Numbered from the stretch's first letter, positions 42,185-54,272 are shown. The stretch: 64,000 bases of DNA from Metallyticus violacea (GCA_030762175.1 CM060833.1:4492001-4556000); one strand, 5' to 3'. Translations and numbers: made by a program. Notes: generated by a model not told the origin, from the sequence alone.

Positions 42185-43390
42185 CGAGTGGCATTCAAAA
42201 AGTTTTTAAAGTGTCACCTTAAAGCCCAAGCTAAGGCCTGAATTCGAAAACTTATCTTCACAATTCTTCAAAAACGTTCCATCTATCTCCACACGCAGTT
42301 GTAGATGGTGCAAACACTTGTCAAAAGCACTGCGGTACTCGGGCTGAGATATTGTCAACAGAGGATTGAGGAAGGTTCTGCACTCGTTTAAAAGTTTTCC
42401 AGCAATGAAAGATTTCACTTGAGGAACAACCAGAAGAAGCACGGTGTAAAATCAGGGCTGTAGGGTGGATGGTCAAGCTACTGAACTTGACTTCCAGTTT
42501 CCTAAATTTTGCAGTTGTTCTGTGAGGAGACGCGTTGTCATGCAAAAGCAACAGCCTTGAAGTTCCTGTCTTTGGACTCCGCCGCCTCAGTTCTTCAAAT
42601 AAAGAATACAAAATATAAGTGTCATAATATTCTCCATTCATTGTCATTACTTCTGACATACAGTCAACCACTAATGTCCTTCATAGCTGAAGAAAACAGT
42701 GAACATTCGCTTACAGAACGAAAATCTTGTCGAAGAACAACCGGTCTTGGGTCATTCTCATTTACCCACAGAGTGGTACAGAAATAAAACCAACTTTCAT
42801 CACCAGTGCACATATCTGTCAAACGTTTAGATGGAAACATGCTCAGCAGTTTCCTTGCACATCCCTTTCTCCTCTTCTTCTCTTCATTGTTAGGGGATGT
42901 GGAACCCATTTTGAACATATTTTTCGTTGTTTTAAATGCTCATGGAGTATTTCAACAGTAATGTGTCGATTTTCCTCCATCAAGTTCCTCACTCTTTGAA
43001 TTGTCTTCTCGTTCACAGCTTCCCGAGGCTGGCCAGAGCGAGGGTTGACTTTCAAAGTCTTTCTGTCTTCTTCAAATGTTCCAATTCATCTTGCAATGGT
43101 ATCAAATGAACACACTTGATCACCATGAACAGCTACCAAGTCCTCGCTCTTTCACCTGCTTATAACGTGTGAAAATGTAAAATGTAAAGTTTTCTTTAGA
43201 AATATTCACCAGATATTGATACAGGACTGAACTCAACAGACTGTACGATAGGGACTATGCTAGTTTAATCTTGGACTTATGTATATTTTTGCAGCTAAAG
43301 GTCCTTGCCACTTGTGTTACTTACATTTCTTGTAGATATTATTGTCCAATAGGCTGGTTGCAAAACTTTCTGAAGAGTTGCTGAAAAAAT
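42185..43390 (-). mobile_element. Mariner-B copy 2, near complete, inactive
   Basis: A 1.2-kb element next to TA at 42183. The minus-strand transposase pieces read RSGQPREAVNEKTIQRVRNL, EEKKRRKGCARKLLSMFPS, CTGDESWFYFCTTLWVNEND (first Asp) and LLLLHDNASPHRTTAKFRKL (second Asp). Then comes PPYSPDFTPCFFWLF, where the third Asp of CDFW is Phe. There are several frameshifts. Terminal similarity is GGCATTCAAAAAGTTTT at one end and CTTCAGAAAGTTTTGC at the other. Confidence 0.9.
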
Positions 43391-44163
43391 AAAAATACAA
43401 TTCAATTTTCGTTACTTCATTTTTATGTCTTAACCGTTTTAGACCACCTCTGTTTGTTATACTGGAAAATAATGAAGTACTTATAGTTAACTTTTCAAAG
43501 ATCTTTTAACTAGGTTTACAGTACCCAGGAAATATAATAAAAACAGAGTCCGCATGGAATCACGTACGATCTAATCCATTTACTGCAGTATTTCCGCCCG
43601 TGCCAAACACAAAACGCGTATCCTACTTTTTGAACGTTCCACATAACGCGATCATTTTAACCGTTAGATGGTTCGTTCGCTTCATTGCTGACGTTTTTGT
43701 GCAGGGTTTCGTTTCGCGCAGTTAAGACCGTGCTCAATGCCTCTGAACGAATCGTGACCACGGTTAATTTTTTTTTCAGCAACAGTGAGTTCCTTAACGT
43801 GAACGGAAACATCACATGCAATGTATTGTTTAGTTTACCATCAGCCCATTCTTTCCTCAACATACACACAAACTCCTGCAAGCGATACAGATCACGTGGC
43901 ATTTGAACAAAATCTTTGACGGTACCCCCAAATCGAAAAATCGCCATTGAAACGGATATCTATTGTTGTGGAATTTGATTTATTTAGTCATAGAAGTGCT
44001 TCGGCAAAACAAGATCTTTTTCCTTCATCTGCAATCACTTCCTCAAGATATCATAATTGAATACAACCCGAGCACTTTAAATGACAAATTAGCAGTGTTT
44101 AACTCTTCTAAAATAAGTTACATAACGACGCTCTCCCATCACATTTCAAGCCAAGAAAAATCT
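43391..44163. other. Unassigned stretch with a 96-codon frame
   Basis: A minus-strand frame at 43657-43947 (MAIFRFGGTVKDFVQMPRDL...) is open over 96 codons and ends at a stop. Its protein is not recognised and no splice context was seen. It could be a diverged transposon piece or chance. Confidence 0.35.
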
Positions 44164-44893
44164 GTTTTAACACAATAAAACTGAATTCACACAAACAGAA
44201 AATGATGAGCACTAATCATCTTAGACTTTTACAGTTACAACAGTTGCTCAAAATGTCCATCATCGGCGTCGATACACTTTTGAGTACGTTGAACTACTGA
44301 TTGAGCAACATTTGCGAAAGTGTCCTCAGCGATTGTAGCACATGCTGTTTCAATTTCTTCCCGAAGTGCTGTCAGTGTAGCTGGTTTTCTACGATATACA
44401 ACATCCTTAAGAGTTCCCCATAGGTAGAAGTTCAACGGAGTTAGATCCGGATAACGCGGTGGAAACTCAATCGGGCTTTTATATCCTTGGTGCCTTGAAT
44501 AGTGCCTTGGATCCAGTGCGCGGGGCTTATTGTTATGCGAGGTCTCTCAGATCTGCCCTTGTGAACATCGCATACGGTAACATGAATTTCAAATTTGTCT
44601 CGAATGCGTGCAATTGTTACGCGTGGGCGGTTCTGTTCTGTACACAAGTCTCCATTGTCTTTAAACTTCAACAACATTCTCGGTTTTCCACTACAACTTC
44701 AAAATTACTTTCCGCTGCTCAAACGATAATCTTGGCTCCATTTTGTTGTAGCAACGCTAGCATAACGTAATGTGAGTCACATCTCTTAACAGAACATCAT
44801 ACTACACATTACTGTTGTTTTTCGGTTCAACTTTGAAATATATTAAATAGATACCTACTGTGAAAGTGTGTATACATATTTTGGCAACCTCGG
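44164..44893 (-). mobile_element. Mariner-C deletion derivative, copy 3 (different deletion)
   Basis: It shares the right-hand end (TACTGTGAAAGTGTGTATAC) with the other mariner-C copies but lacks the left terminal repeat. Minus-strand coding text keeps more of the middle: RPRVTIARIRDKFEIHVTVC, DVHKGRSERPR, then PPRYPDLTPLNFYLWGTLKD and LREEIETACATIAEDTFANV. The final catalytic residue position is Asn (PLNFYLWG) where the other copies have Asp. The block with the first two acidic residues is deleted. Confidence 0.85.
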
Positions 44894-45070
44894 TATGTTT
44901 AATTAGATTGAAATTTGTAATTAAGTTGAAATGTAATTAATTAGATTGATATGTATTTAGGTTCATATATCATTAATTATATTCAAATGTATTTAATTAG
45001 TTTGAAATGTATTTAAATAGGTTTAGTTAGATCGATATGTTTTTAATTACATTGTAATGTATCTAAAAGG
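44894..45070. repeat. Degenerate ~20-bp minisatellite
   Basis: Imperfect tandem units of the form TTTAATTAGATTGAAATGTA recur about eight times, with variants such as GATTGATATGTATTT and AGTTTGAAATGTATTT. The array starts at the TA boundary of mariner-C. Confidence 0.7.
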
Positions 45071-45225
45071 GCTCATATTGCCTTAATTATGATAGCTGAC
45101 CGCTAAGAAGTTTAATATATATTTAAAAGTTGTCAATCACTATTTTACAATAGTTAAAGATACAAACAAACAAATAAATGCATATTATTCAACATTCGCC
45201 TTTTTTATTTATCATTACACAACAG
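45071..45225. other. Short unassigned spacer
   Basis: AT-rich, with no signal recognised. Confidence 0.4.
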
Positions 45226-45900
45226 TTAAAAAAAGTATGAGAATATTTCGTAACTGATTTGTTCAGACTTAAAAGTCGCTTTGGGGAGAAAATGTCACCG
45301 TGCATGGAGGTCTTTGCACTTCGCAGTTCATTTATTTATCGATGGTTTGCAGATTTTAGAAGAGGAAACGACCCTCTCGAAGATGATACAGCAACAGGCG
45401 ATGAAAATGTGAGGAAAGCAACGGCGCATGTTGCAGGAAGACATCGTTGTACATTTTGTCAAATTCAAGAAGTTCTGAATATCGGGGGTCAACAGCAGTG
45501 GAAATTCTGCAATCGTTGGAAGCTTCACCGCCTCACAAAAGAGCAGAAAAAACACGCGTGCATTGGTGTCAGGAAACGATAGAGACATTTGATGGGAGAA
45601 GAACAAAAAACAGCATAACACGTGACAGAAACTAAGCGACAATTGTTGATGTGGGTTTCCGAACACAAACAAAATGTCTGCCCAGGTCTTCATTGTACTG
45701 ATAACGCAGCGTTCTAAGACTGACCAGTGTGGAAACCTGTTGCACCAAGGCAACGCCTCTGCCCACACTACACTGGACACAACCCAATTCCTGCAGGAGT
45801 CAAATACTTGCCCCATCCTCCCTGCAGTCTAGGTCTGGCCCCTTGCAAGTTTTTTCTATTCGCCAATGAAAAACAAAACATTTCGTTATTTACGATGTGC
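45226..45900 (+). pseudogene. Mariner-K transposase remnant
   Basis: Plus strand: SRFGEKMS, FIYRWFADFRRGNDPLEDD, TGDENVRKATAHVAGRHRCT, LHRLTKEQKKHACI, then CQETIETFDG in another frame and WVSEHKQNVCPG. It ends with LPHPPCSLGLAPCKFFLFAN. This is the full order of a mariner transposase with both DNA-binding helices. The third catalytic Asp (normally LAPCDFFLF) is Lys, and the T-G-D-E-T-W and HDNA blocks are missing or destroyed. Confidence 0.85.
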
Positions 45901-46224
45901 ATCACTTGAAGTCGCAGTAGCTGCAACTAAGAATGTATTTGTACTCTGTCCAAAGAAGCAGGGCGTTCAGAATTTACAAAGTGTTTGAACGCACGAGACG
46001 TCCTATAGAATGTTACAGAAAACACTTTGAAAATATTCCAAGATCAGATCGCATTTTTAAAAGTTATTGATTTCATTCTTAAAACTTTCAGAGTGACCCA
46101 CGTATGACGTAATAATGAGTACTGCGCATGGCCTAAGTATTAGAAACATCCTAAAGCTCAAGAAAACACATGTCAATATTATTCGCAGATTAAAGAAAAC
46201 GGTTTTGAAACACACTCCCCCCCA
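45901..46224. other. Unassigned stretch
   Basis: Possibly the degraded 3' end of mariner-K. No separate motif was recognised. Confidence 0.4.
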
Positions 46225-46305
46225 AAAAAAACTGAATAAAGTTCTTCCTCATCCACCGCACACACCAGATCTAGCACTTCTAAAGCCCAGCACTTCAATT
46301 ATCTA
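46225..46305 (+). pseudogene. Short mariner catalytic fragment
   Basis: The open text NKVLPHPPHTPDLALLKPS resembles LPHPPYSPDLAPSD of mariners. Only this block is visible, after a C/A run. Confidence 0.4.
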
Positions 46306-47624
46306 AATTATGAAAAATTGATTATACAATCAAAGAACTGAAAAATAATGCAGTAAAATTGGAAACGAAACTAAACCTTAAAGTAGAAAATATGGAGCAA
46401 GTTGTCTGCAAAATGTTTTACTCCTGTTGTCCTCAACCAAGGATTTCTGCAGCTCTGTATGGGCAAGAATTTTGTGACACCCGCTACAAACCTGATAATG
46501 GATAAACCATTTGTTTTGATTTATGCGCGACCGAGAACAGAAACATAGGTTTATGTCTCTCTTTCTCTTTTTTTTTTATGAAACATTATGAATGACAAAC
46601 GACCGATAACGCACGGCGCCTCATGCAGTCCGACCCCGCCATGTGACCCAATTCTGCTTCCAGCAGCGTCAATAACATCGGAAATAAACGCGCTTCCATC
46701 ACGAAAAACAATAGCATATTCCATCGAAATGTTTTATCTGCAAAATATTTGTTAAATTGTGGAAAATCTGTTATCATTAATTCCTAACCACATCCTTTCA
46801 CTTCTACTAGTGAATTTTTAGGTCATAGAAAACAGAACGTCGAAAAAAATACGCTTTCATTTTCATCCGTAAGAAAAACCAACACAAGGCTTTCATTTCA
46901 TAACTTCCCTGCCTGAAGTACTACTAATTTATGAAAAATGTATTAAAAGTGGCGTTGTTTGACAAAACACCCATCTATGAAACAAAATCACTTGTAACAC
47001 TATGCCATACATGTCAGAGAGTCCCGATATTCATATAATAAGACATTTGAGTTATAAACCAGTCATAAATACCTTACAATGTCTGTGCAGGTACAAGCTT
47101 GAGGCAGGCGTTTACGGTGCCTTCATTGTGTGCTAATTATGCCAATATATGCGCCAGCTGATCATAATTTCTTTACAGGGATTTCTTGAGGTAAAATTCA
47201 ACTTTTACGATCTTTTGCCGTAATGCAAATGACTACTGGTTTCCCTGTTGTCACTTCTGCTCCCGCCTGTGAGAGATGTGCAAGTTAAGACATGTTCAGT
47301 TCCGCTAACGTGAGGAACAATATGCTTCTCTGAAATTCTGCTTTCCTCTCAACAAATCTTCAACTAATGTCTATGGAGAGATTGAGATTGGCCTCTCATT
47401 TAGCACAGATCGAAAAAGAATTAAAAAGTTTAAAGAGGTAAAGCATGACGGAAGAAAACGTAATGATTGTGAGGGGCTAGCGTCGAATAACATTAAGAAC
47501 AATTCCAGAAACGTCAAAAGTTGAAATGTTTGCGATCAAAAGGGGGGAAAAGGTTGGGTTGCTTCACCACACTGTAACCGGGCAATACCAAAAAGTTAGT
47601 TCTGAAAACTCTGTAAGGCCTACT
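46306..47624. other. Unassigned stretch
   Basis: No element is clearly recognised. At about 47555-47590, CACACTGTAACCGGGCAATA resembles the block that precedes the mariner-I copies. The 63- to 66-codon frames lack motifs. Confidence 0.5.
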
Positions 47625-48726
47625 AAGAGAGTAGAGTTTCGGGATTCGCCGATAAGGATTATCGCCTTTACAAAAGCCTTATCTGGTGTCATATCTTATC
47701 TGTTAAGTAAATTATTCCAGCTGTAACTTCCGCTCCGCTGTGTTAGTTGTTCAGATATAGTTGCATAAAGAAGGATATGTGTAGAAGATTGTGAAATGTT
47801 CAAAATGGAGTTTCGAGCTGTTATTAAGTTCTTCTCAAAAGAAGAACTTACTCCAAATGAGTTAAGCAGCGATTGGAACGTGTGTATGGGGAAGCATCCC
47901 CCTCATATTCTACCGTAAAAGAATGGGTCAAACTTTTCCGAATGTGTCGAGAAAGCATTGAAGACTAAGAGCATGCAGGTCGGCCCTTGGAGGTGCTCAC
48001 TCCTGAAAACATCGCTCTTGTGGAAGGAGAAATTATGGAAGACCGGCGGCTCAAAGTTACAGAAATATCAGGAAGGGAAGGCCTTTCAAACACAACAGTC
48101 CTTCAAATTATTCATGAACATTTAAACATGATTAAGGTTAGTGCAAGATGGGTGTCTAGACTTCTTTCCTCAGTCCAAAAGCAGCAACGAGTCATCTGTT
48201 GTCAGACGTTTTTGGAGCTCTGTCGTCGCAACGAGAGAGAAGTTCTGCAAACCATTGCTACAGGAGATGAAACTATGATCCTCTACTAAGATTCCTTGCC
48301 CAAAAGAGAATCAATGGAGTGACAGGCGTAAACCTGTCGAATCACCGCCTCTAAAGGCCCAAGGTCACTCAGTCAACCAAGAAGATCATGGCCACAATCT
48401 TTTGGTTACTGTGAAGGAATACTCTTCGTTGACTTCAAGGAGAGGAACATCACAGTAAATGGGGAGTACTATGCTGGGCTACTGCACAGACTACGTGCTT
48501 CCGTCAAAGAGAACAGGCGAGGAAAGCTGAGTGGTGGTGTGCGCCTTCTTCACGACAACGCGCCTGTGCACACAGCTCTTGTTGCAAAGGAAGTTGTGAA
48601 GAATTGTGGCTTTAAGGAGATCGACCGTCCACCCTACAGCCCAGATCTAGCTCTCAGTGGCTACTTTCTCTTTTCAAAACTCAAGAAGGGCCTTCCAGGA
48701 AGGAATTTAGTGTGATGAAAAAGTGA
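47625..48726 (+). mobile_element. Mariner-A copy 3, 3'-truncated
   Basis: The eroded left end (GTAGAGTTTCGGGATTCGCC) is followed by the mariner-A leader and FEMEFRAVIKFFSKEELTP-like text. Then come RRLKVTEISGREGLSNTTVL, SVQKQQRVICCQTFLELCRR and ATGDETMILY followed by a stop. LHDNAPVHTALVAKEVVKNC comes next, then YSPDLALSGYFLF, where the third Asp is Gly. It stops abruptly after KKGLPGRNLV, leaving out the 3' terminal repeat. Confidence 0.92.
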
Positions 48727-49130
48727 TGGGGTGTGGCGGCAGTTTGCCCTTTGAAAAGTTTCTGCCAAGACATGCAACAGACCCTTCTGAGGTCCTCGAA
48801 CGCCTTGGATTTGGGGGGAGGGGGTACTTGTTGACATATCTCGAAACGGTATTAGGGAACACGTGCCACGCCGCCAAGGGTCTCCCGTACTTCATCACAG
48901 TTGCCAATATACCTCATAATAAATGAAACTTCTCTAAAAAATTACATGCAGTCAGGAAAAAGCGGACCTAACCCAAGTGCAACACGACATTTAAACTTGC
49001 TATTACAGGCAAGATATAAAACAATAGATATATATTCTGAAACTACAATGTTCAAGATGTAATAAATAATAAAAACCTCTAATATTATACTTTGGTCAAA
49101 TTCGACTAGTCTCCCCTTAACGACTGATTA
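48727..49130. other. Unassigned sequence abutting truncated mariner-A
   Basis: GC content is higher at 48727-48900 than on either side, and the stretch is open on both strands for about 66 codons. No family was recognised. Confidence 0.45.
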
Positions 49131-49188
49131 GAAGAAGAAGAAGAAGAAGAAGAAGAAGAAGAAGAAGAAGAAGAAGAAGAAGAAGAAA
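49131..49188. repeat. (GAA)n microsatellite
   Basis: About 19 perfect GAA units. A weak mariner-M-like string (RVVTFAQNLQLF) follows immediately, compare VVTSAQSLELF at 18.66 kb. Confidence 0.98.
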
Positions 49189-50272
49189 CGGGTTGTCACT
49201 TTCGCGCAGAATTTGCAGCTGTTTGGTGTCTCTGAAGTATTCGGAGACGTTACGGGATAAACAACGAAAGGTGCACGCAGAACGTGAAGGAAAAACTCTG
49301 CGCTGTTTCCAGGTACGCTTGATGGATCAGATCACATTTATAATTGTAGAAAATTATCACACGAAAATACACCTTAAAACATCAAACGTTCAACGCACGA
49401 CCACAATTAACATTTTGTTGTGTGCCGCGCGCTAATTTCCCTTAAAGACATGCTGACACGCTTTTTCCAGTGATGCCAATAGTAAACACATCTCTTATAA
49501 CTTCTTCATATCCCGAAAATTAAAAAGTGACCGTCGTATTTGTTAATAACACTTATAATAAAAGGCATATTTTCAGCTAATGGCAGCTGTGTTGTTAAAA
49601 CTAAGCAAGAAGTTGTGTATATCGCGCTTTTTAAATAATCTCTTGCCTGATAGCGCGCGAAAGGCGGAAGTGAGTGTTAAAATTAGTTCATAAATTTACA
49701 ACAACGTCTTTGTCAGGTTACAAAATTCACGCAATATTAGTGCAACAGTTTCCTATGGTACTTTTAAAATACTCGCCGTTAAATTCCCTAATCGCAAATT
49801 TTTGCGGAATCATAGTTAACGTAATATTGTCTCGAATTCCAAAAAGTTCATTATTTTTGACGACAGTCAACTTCCGTTTTAAGAGTGAAATGGTCGGTTG
49901 CCATGAGACCTTGTGGCGGAGAGCGTTGTAATTCAATCTGGAATCGACGACGAAAACGCGATTACATTTAAATAATCACCAATTTGGCTAACGAGATATG
50001 CGGAACTGACAGGAATTCCACAAGGAGCGATTAGTCATGTCGTAGCCAGCCAGGGTCACCAGCCTCGGTCTGCAAAGTGGCGTATCTACGCTAGGGATAT
50101 GAACTTTCCGGTAATTTGATCAATTTTAGAAAAAACGCTGAATTTCTCAAGCATTAATAAAAATGACAAACGATATTAAAATTCTCAACTCCCATTCGCC
50201 AGTGATTCATTATGCAATAAGAGGGGATTTTTATGCAAAGTTGGTCAGCTCCGTTCCACATTCGTTCTATGT
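49189..50272. other. Unassigned stretch
   Basis: Apart from the short mariner-M-like string at 49190-49230, no element is seen. Overlapping ORFs at 49674-49936 on both strands show no recognised motif. Confidence 0.5.
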
Positions 50273-51668
50273 CATGACCACCTTTAGTATTACTGTTAAT
50301 AAAGGTGGTCATGTATCAGCTGATTTATCTATGTTCGTTGTTCTCTAAGTCACGACCACCTCTAGTATTAATAGTACTGTTAATAAAGGTGGTCATGTAT
50401 CAGCTGATTTATCTATATTCATTGTTCTAAGTCATGACCACCTCTAGTATTAATATTACTGTTAATAAAGGTGGTCATGTATCAGTTGATTTATCTATAT
50501 TCGTTGTTCTAAGTCATGACCAGCTCTAGTATTAATATTACTGTTAATAAAGGTGGTCATGTATCAGCTGATTTATCTATATTCGTTGTTCTAAGTCATG
50601 AGCACCTCTAGTATTAATAGTACTGTTAATAAAGGTGGTCATGTATCAGCTGATTTATCTATGTTCGTTGTTCTCTAAGTCACGACCACCTCTAGTATTA
50701 ATAGTACTGTTAATAAAGGTGGGTCATGTATCAGTTGATTTATCTATATTCGTTGTTCTAAGTCATGATCACCTCTAGTATTAATATTACTGTTAATAAA
50801 GGTGGTCATGTATCAGCTGATTTATCTATATTCGTTGTTCTAAGTCATGATCACCTCTAGTATTAATATTACTGTTAATAAAGGTCGGTCATGTATCAGC
50901 TGATTTATCTATATTCGTTGTTCTAAGTCATGATCACCTCTAGTATTAATATTACTGTTAATAAAGGTGGGTCATGTATCAGCTGATTTATCTATATTCG
51001 TTGTTCTAAGTCATGATCACCTCTAGTATTAATAGTACTGTTAATAAAGGTGGTCATGTATCAGCTGATTTATCTATGTTCGTTGTTCTCTAAGTCACGA
51101 CCACCTCTAGTATTAATAGTACTGTTAATAAAGGTAGTCATGTATCAACTGATTTATCTATATTCGTTGTTCTAAGTCATGATCACCTCTAGTATTAATA
51201 GTACTGTTAATAAAGCTGGTCAGGTATCAGCTGATTTATCTATATTCCTTGTTCTAAGTCATGATCACCTCTAGTATTAATAGTACTGTTAATAAAGGTC
51301 GGTCATGTATCAGCTGATTTATCTATATTCGTTGTTCTAAGTCATGACCACCTCTAGTATTAATATTACTGTTAATAAAGGTAGGTCATGTATCAGTTGA
51401 TTTATCTATATTCGTTGTTCTAAGTCATGATCACCTCTAGTATTAATATTACTGTTAATAAAGGTGGTCATGTATCAGCTGATTTATCTATATTCCTTGT
51501 TCTAAGTCATGACCACCTTTAATATTAATATTACTGTTACTGTCATATATCAGGTGATTTATTTACATTTGTTGTTTTAAGTCATGACCACCTCTAGTTT
51601 TAATATTACTGTTAATAAAGGTAGGTCATGTATCAGCTGATTTATCCACTTTCGTTGTTCTGTCATGA
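50273..51668. repeat. Hairpin-forming satellite array, ~17 monomers of ~82 bp
   Basis: The tandem monomer runs GTCATGACCACCTCTAGTAT, then TAATATTACTGTTAATAAAG, GTGGTCATGTATCAGCTGAT and TTATCTATATTCGTTGTTCT. Within each, CATGACCACC and GGTGGTCATG are exact inverse arms around a 20-27-base AT-rich spacer. In the first monomer (50273-50313) the arms extend to 14 bp. ATCAGCTGAT, next to the arm, is itself a perfect palindrome. Variants include GATCACC arms (giving G-T wobble pairing), an extra G in the right arm, and one monomer (about 51530) without a right arm. Confidence 0.95.
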
Positions 51669-52435
51669 ATATGACACAGTTTTACAGAGGTACTATTAAC
51701 AACTAAAAATACGATTATATTCGAAGCTATCAATGTGATGTCAAAATCTGTCATGTGTCTACTGCATAACAATGCCAAACCTCTTATAGAAAATTGAGGA
51801 CTAGTCTTTAATTAAAACAAGACACACCATTCTCACCGTATCTGGCACACAGGTAAGGTGCAAGCTAATAGTTAATATGGCAGGTTACACAAGGTAGAAA
51901 GTGGCCGACCAAATTAATATTACATAAGATTAGCAACACATTGTTGACCATTACGACGATACCGAAAAGAGGTGTCTGTAGGTAGCGCCAGTTATGAATA
52001 ACTGATAAGACACAGTTTTGAATAAAGTAACTTCTTGTTACAACAGAGATGAGTTACAGCAATTCTGAAACTTTGCTTCACAGCGGATCTTCTTCATGGA
52101 TTCCTCTCTATCGCGGGCCTCTAATATTTAACCCCAAATGTAACATCCTAAATTTACATTCTGTATCATTTTTAAAGTTGTTCATTATTGATTTACAAAT
52201 TTTAACATATACACAAACTTTTATTGTTCCTTGTTTTTTTACATTAAAAGGTACATAAGTGCCGCCTTCTTTGATATTCCGGTAAAATCTTACCATATTC
52301 ACTGTTTCAAAGCAAAATGCGTTAAATTAAGAAAAATATTTTTACCCTGCAGTTTAATCAGTACAAGTATATAGACATATGGTTAAATTTTCATTTTTTA
52401 TTTGGAGCGCTGTACTTGTAAATACACCTTGAATT
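51669..52435. other. Unassigned stretch
   Basis: AT-rich single-copy-looking sequence with no recognised coding or repeat signal. Confidence 0.5.
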
Positions 52436-52965
52436 TAATAAAAGGAGCAAATCAGAGATGTGCCGTCTACGGGGAGAATGCACGACAAGAAAATGGGTTC
52501 AAAGAGGGTCACTTTGAGGTGAACGATTTGCCAAGTTGAGGAAAACCATCGATCTTTGATGAAGACTTCTGAATTCTTTAACCCACGATAATCCTCGAAG
52601 TCAACCCGAGAATCCGCAGATGTGACCATCGCGCGACATTTGCATGCCATGAAAATCAGCAGGTGGCCATTTGTGCAGATCTGATTGCTCGTCGTCGGGG
52701 TTAGCTCGTGAACAGCATCGACCGTTGCTATCGAATGTTATTACTGAATTACGAAATGGTGTCTGTGTGTCAACATCTAAAAAAGTTTTTGTCCATCCAC
52801 AGGTGATGATTTCTGTCTGGTGGGATTAAAAACGCATTACCTACCAGGAATCTGACCATAACTGAGGAGGGGGACCGATAAAACTGCATCAAGTGTTGCT
52901 GAACACGATAATGCTCGCCCACATTCCGCTAACATGACGAAAGCATTCGTTTTGACTTTACATTT
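52436..52965 (+). pseudogene. Mariner-Q remnant
   Basis: Plus-strand frames read PSIFDEDF, THDNPRSQPE, NQQVAICADLIARRR, a degraded W-C-L-Y-V-N-like stretch, then AEHDNARPHSANMTK. This is the order of mariners whose linker ends R-I-C-A-D-L-L-A-R. The second catalytic Asp is kept and the third region is gone. The minus-strand frames over this area are antisense artefacts. Confidence 0.7.
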
Positions 52966-53290
52966 GAATTTCTGTTGACAGTACAAGCGGATTTTACGGA
53001 CCTGCAAATTAAATAGAAATCTTGGCAACTCTGCGGTTATTTATTTCACTCTAACTGACGGCGCGAGATTGAAGACCAACGTAGCAGTTCAGTAAAACCG
53101 GGGGGTCATTTGGTTTTCATATGAGCAAACTGTAATACACCAGCAGTATAAGAAAAAGTCCGTCAAGTTGCAGGTGTGTAAACTAAGCGAATTCCTCAGC
53201 AAGTTGAATTTGTCAACGTTATTGTTATTTTGGTACCTATGAAGTGTAAACTATGAAAAATTGAAGATTTTTTTAAAAAAAAAAACAATT
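52966..53290. other. Unassigned stretch
   Basis: Contains TAAACTAAGCGAATTCCTCA (53179-53198), the exact repeat of 31598-31617. No other signal is visible. Confidence 0.45.
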
Positions 53291-53750
53291 TCATGGGTAC
53301 ACCATAATAGTTCGGAATCAACTAAAATGTCGGCCGCTAGACAGATTTTTAAAACGTTGGGTTTCAATAAACTCTTACTTCTAATACTCTGATTTCGCTC
53401 ATTTTCAGGAACTATTTTTGTATTATTTTAATCGCACATACCAAGTATCGCTGAGGGGAAAAAAAAATACGGCCGCTAAAGAAATATTTAAATTTTCGCT
53501 TTACGTTTACCCTCATCTCCAATGGTTCAAATTTGCCCATTAAACAATTCGATGAATTGTTTGTTAATTGCTCGTTATATGCCGAGAGCGTACACACATA
53601 CACATATATCGCTGTAGGTTAACGTCCTTAATGGCCCAATTTTGCTGGTTTTTGAACTCGGTGCTTGTTTATTAACTGGTGGTTATATGCCGAGTTTAGC
53701 TGAGAAAATAAATTGCGACCGCTAGAGCGTTAAGACATACACTTATAGAT
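53291..53750 (-). repeat. R1 tandem units (about three)
   Basis: Minus-strand units: GTCGGCCGCTAGACAGATTT, TTACTTCTAATACTCTGATT, ACGGCCGCTAAAG, CCTCATCTCCAATGGTTC and GCGACCGCTAGAGCGTTAAG. They end in ACATACACTTATAGATATA, where mariner-A has inserted. Confidence 0.8.
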
Positions 53751-53753
53751 ATA

Positions 53754-54272
53754 CGGTGATAGGTCCATAAGTTTCCGGCCTAACCATTTTCTAAGTATGT
53801 TAAAAACAAAATATATGTTTCACTTTTCAATATAGTTACCCTTTATTACAATACACTTCTCACATCTTTGAATTAACATTTCAATCCCCCCCTCCCAAAA
53901 TAGTCAGAAGTCTTGTCTGCAAAATAGGCTTAAACAGCATCCATCACTTCTTCGTCACACTAGAATTTCCTTTCTCGAAGGTCCTTCTTGAGTTTTAAGA
54001 AGTCACTGGGAGCTAGATCTGGACTGTAGGGTGATCTTGAAGCCACACAGCTTCCTTGCAACAACTGCCATGTGCACAGACGCGTTGTCGTGAAGAAGGC
54101 GCACACCACCACTCAACTGTCCTCGCCTTTTCTCTTTGATGGAAGCACATAGTCTGTGCAGTAGATCAGCATAGTACTCCGCATTTACTGTGTGTTCCTC
54201 TCCTTGAAGTTAATGAAGAGTATCCTTCACAGTCCCAAAAGATTGTGGCCATGATCTTCTTGGTTGACTGAG
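53754..54272 (-). mobile_element. Mariner-A 3' half
   Basis: It starts at TA with the 3' terminal repeat (GATAGGTCCATAAGTTTCCG). It covers the transposase C-terminal half: HDNASVHMA-like second Asp region, PDLAPSDFLKLKK, and the strand encoding F-W-D. It breaks off at 54272, where LINE sequence begins. Small deletions frameshift it. Confidence 0.9.

Noticed and set aside
43657..43947. Host gene encoding a 96-residue protein
   Set aside because: Open frame with a plausible start, but no recognised family, no splice signals and no neighbours to support it. Kept only as a note.
47280..47530. Separate mariner N-terminus
   Set aside because: A basic stretch resembling K-R-F-K-E-G is present, but the rest could not be matched in any frame.
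50273..51668. CRISPR-like array of repeats and spacers
   Set aside because: The whole ~82-bp unit is conserved, there are no variable spacers, no cas genes, and the DNA is eukaryotic. It is a tandem satellite.
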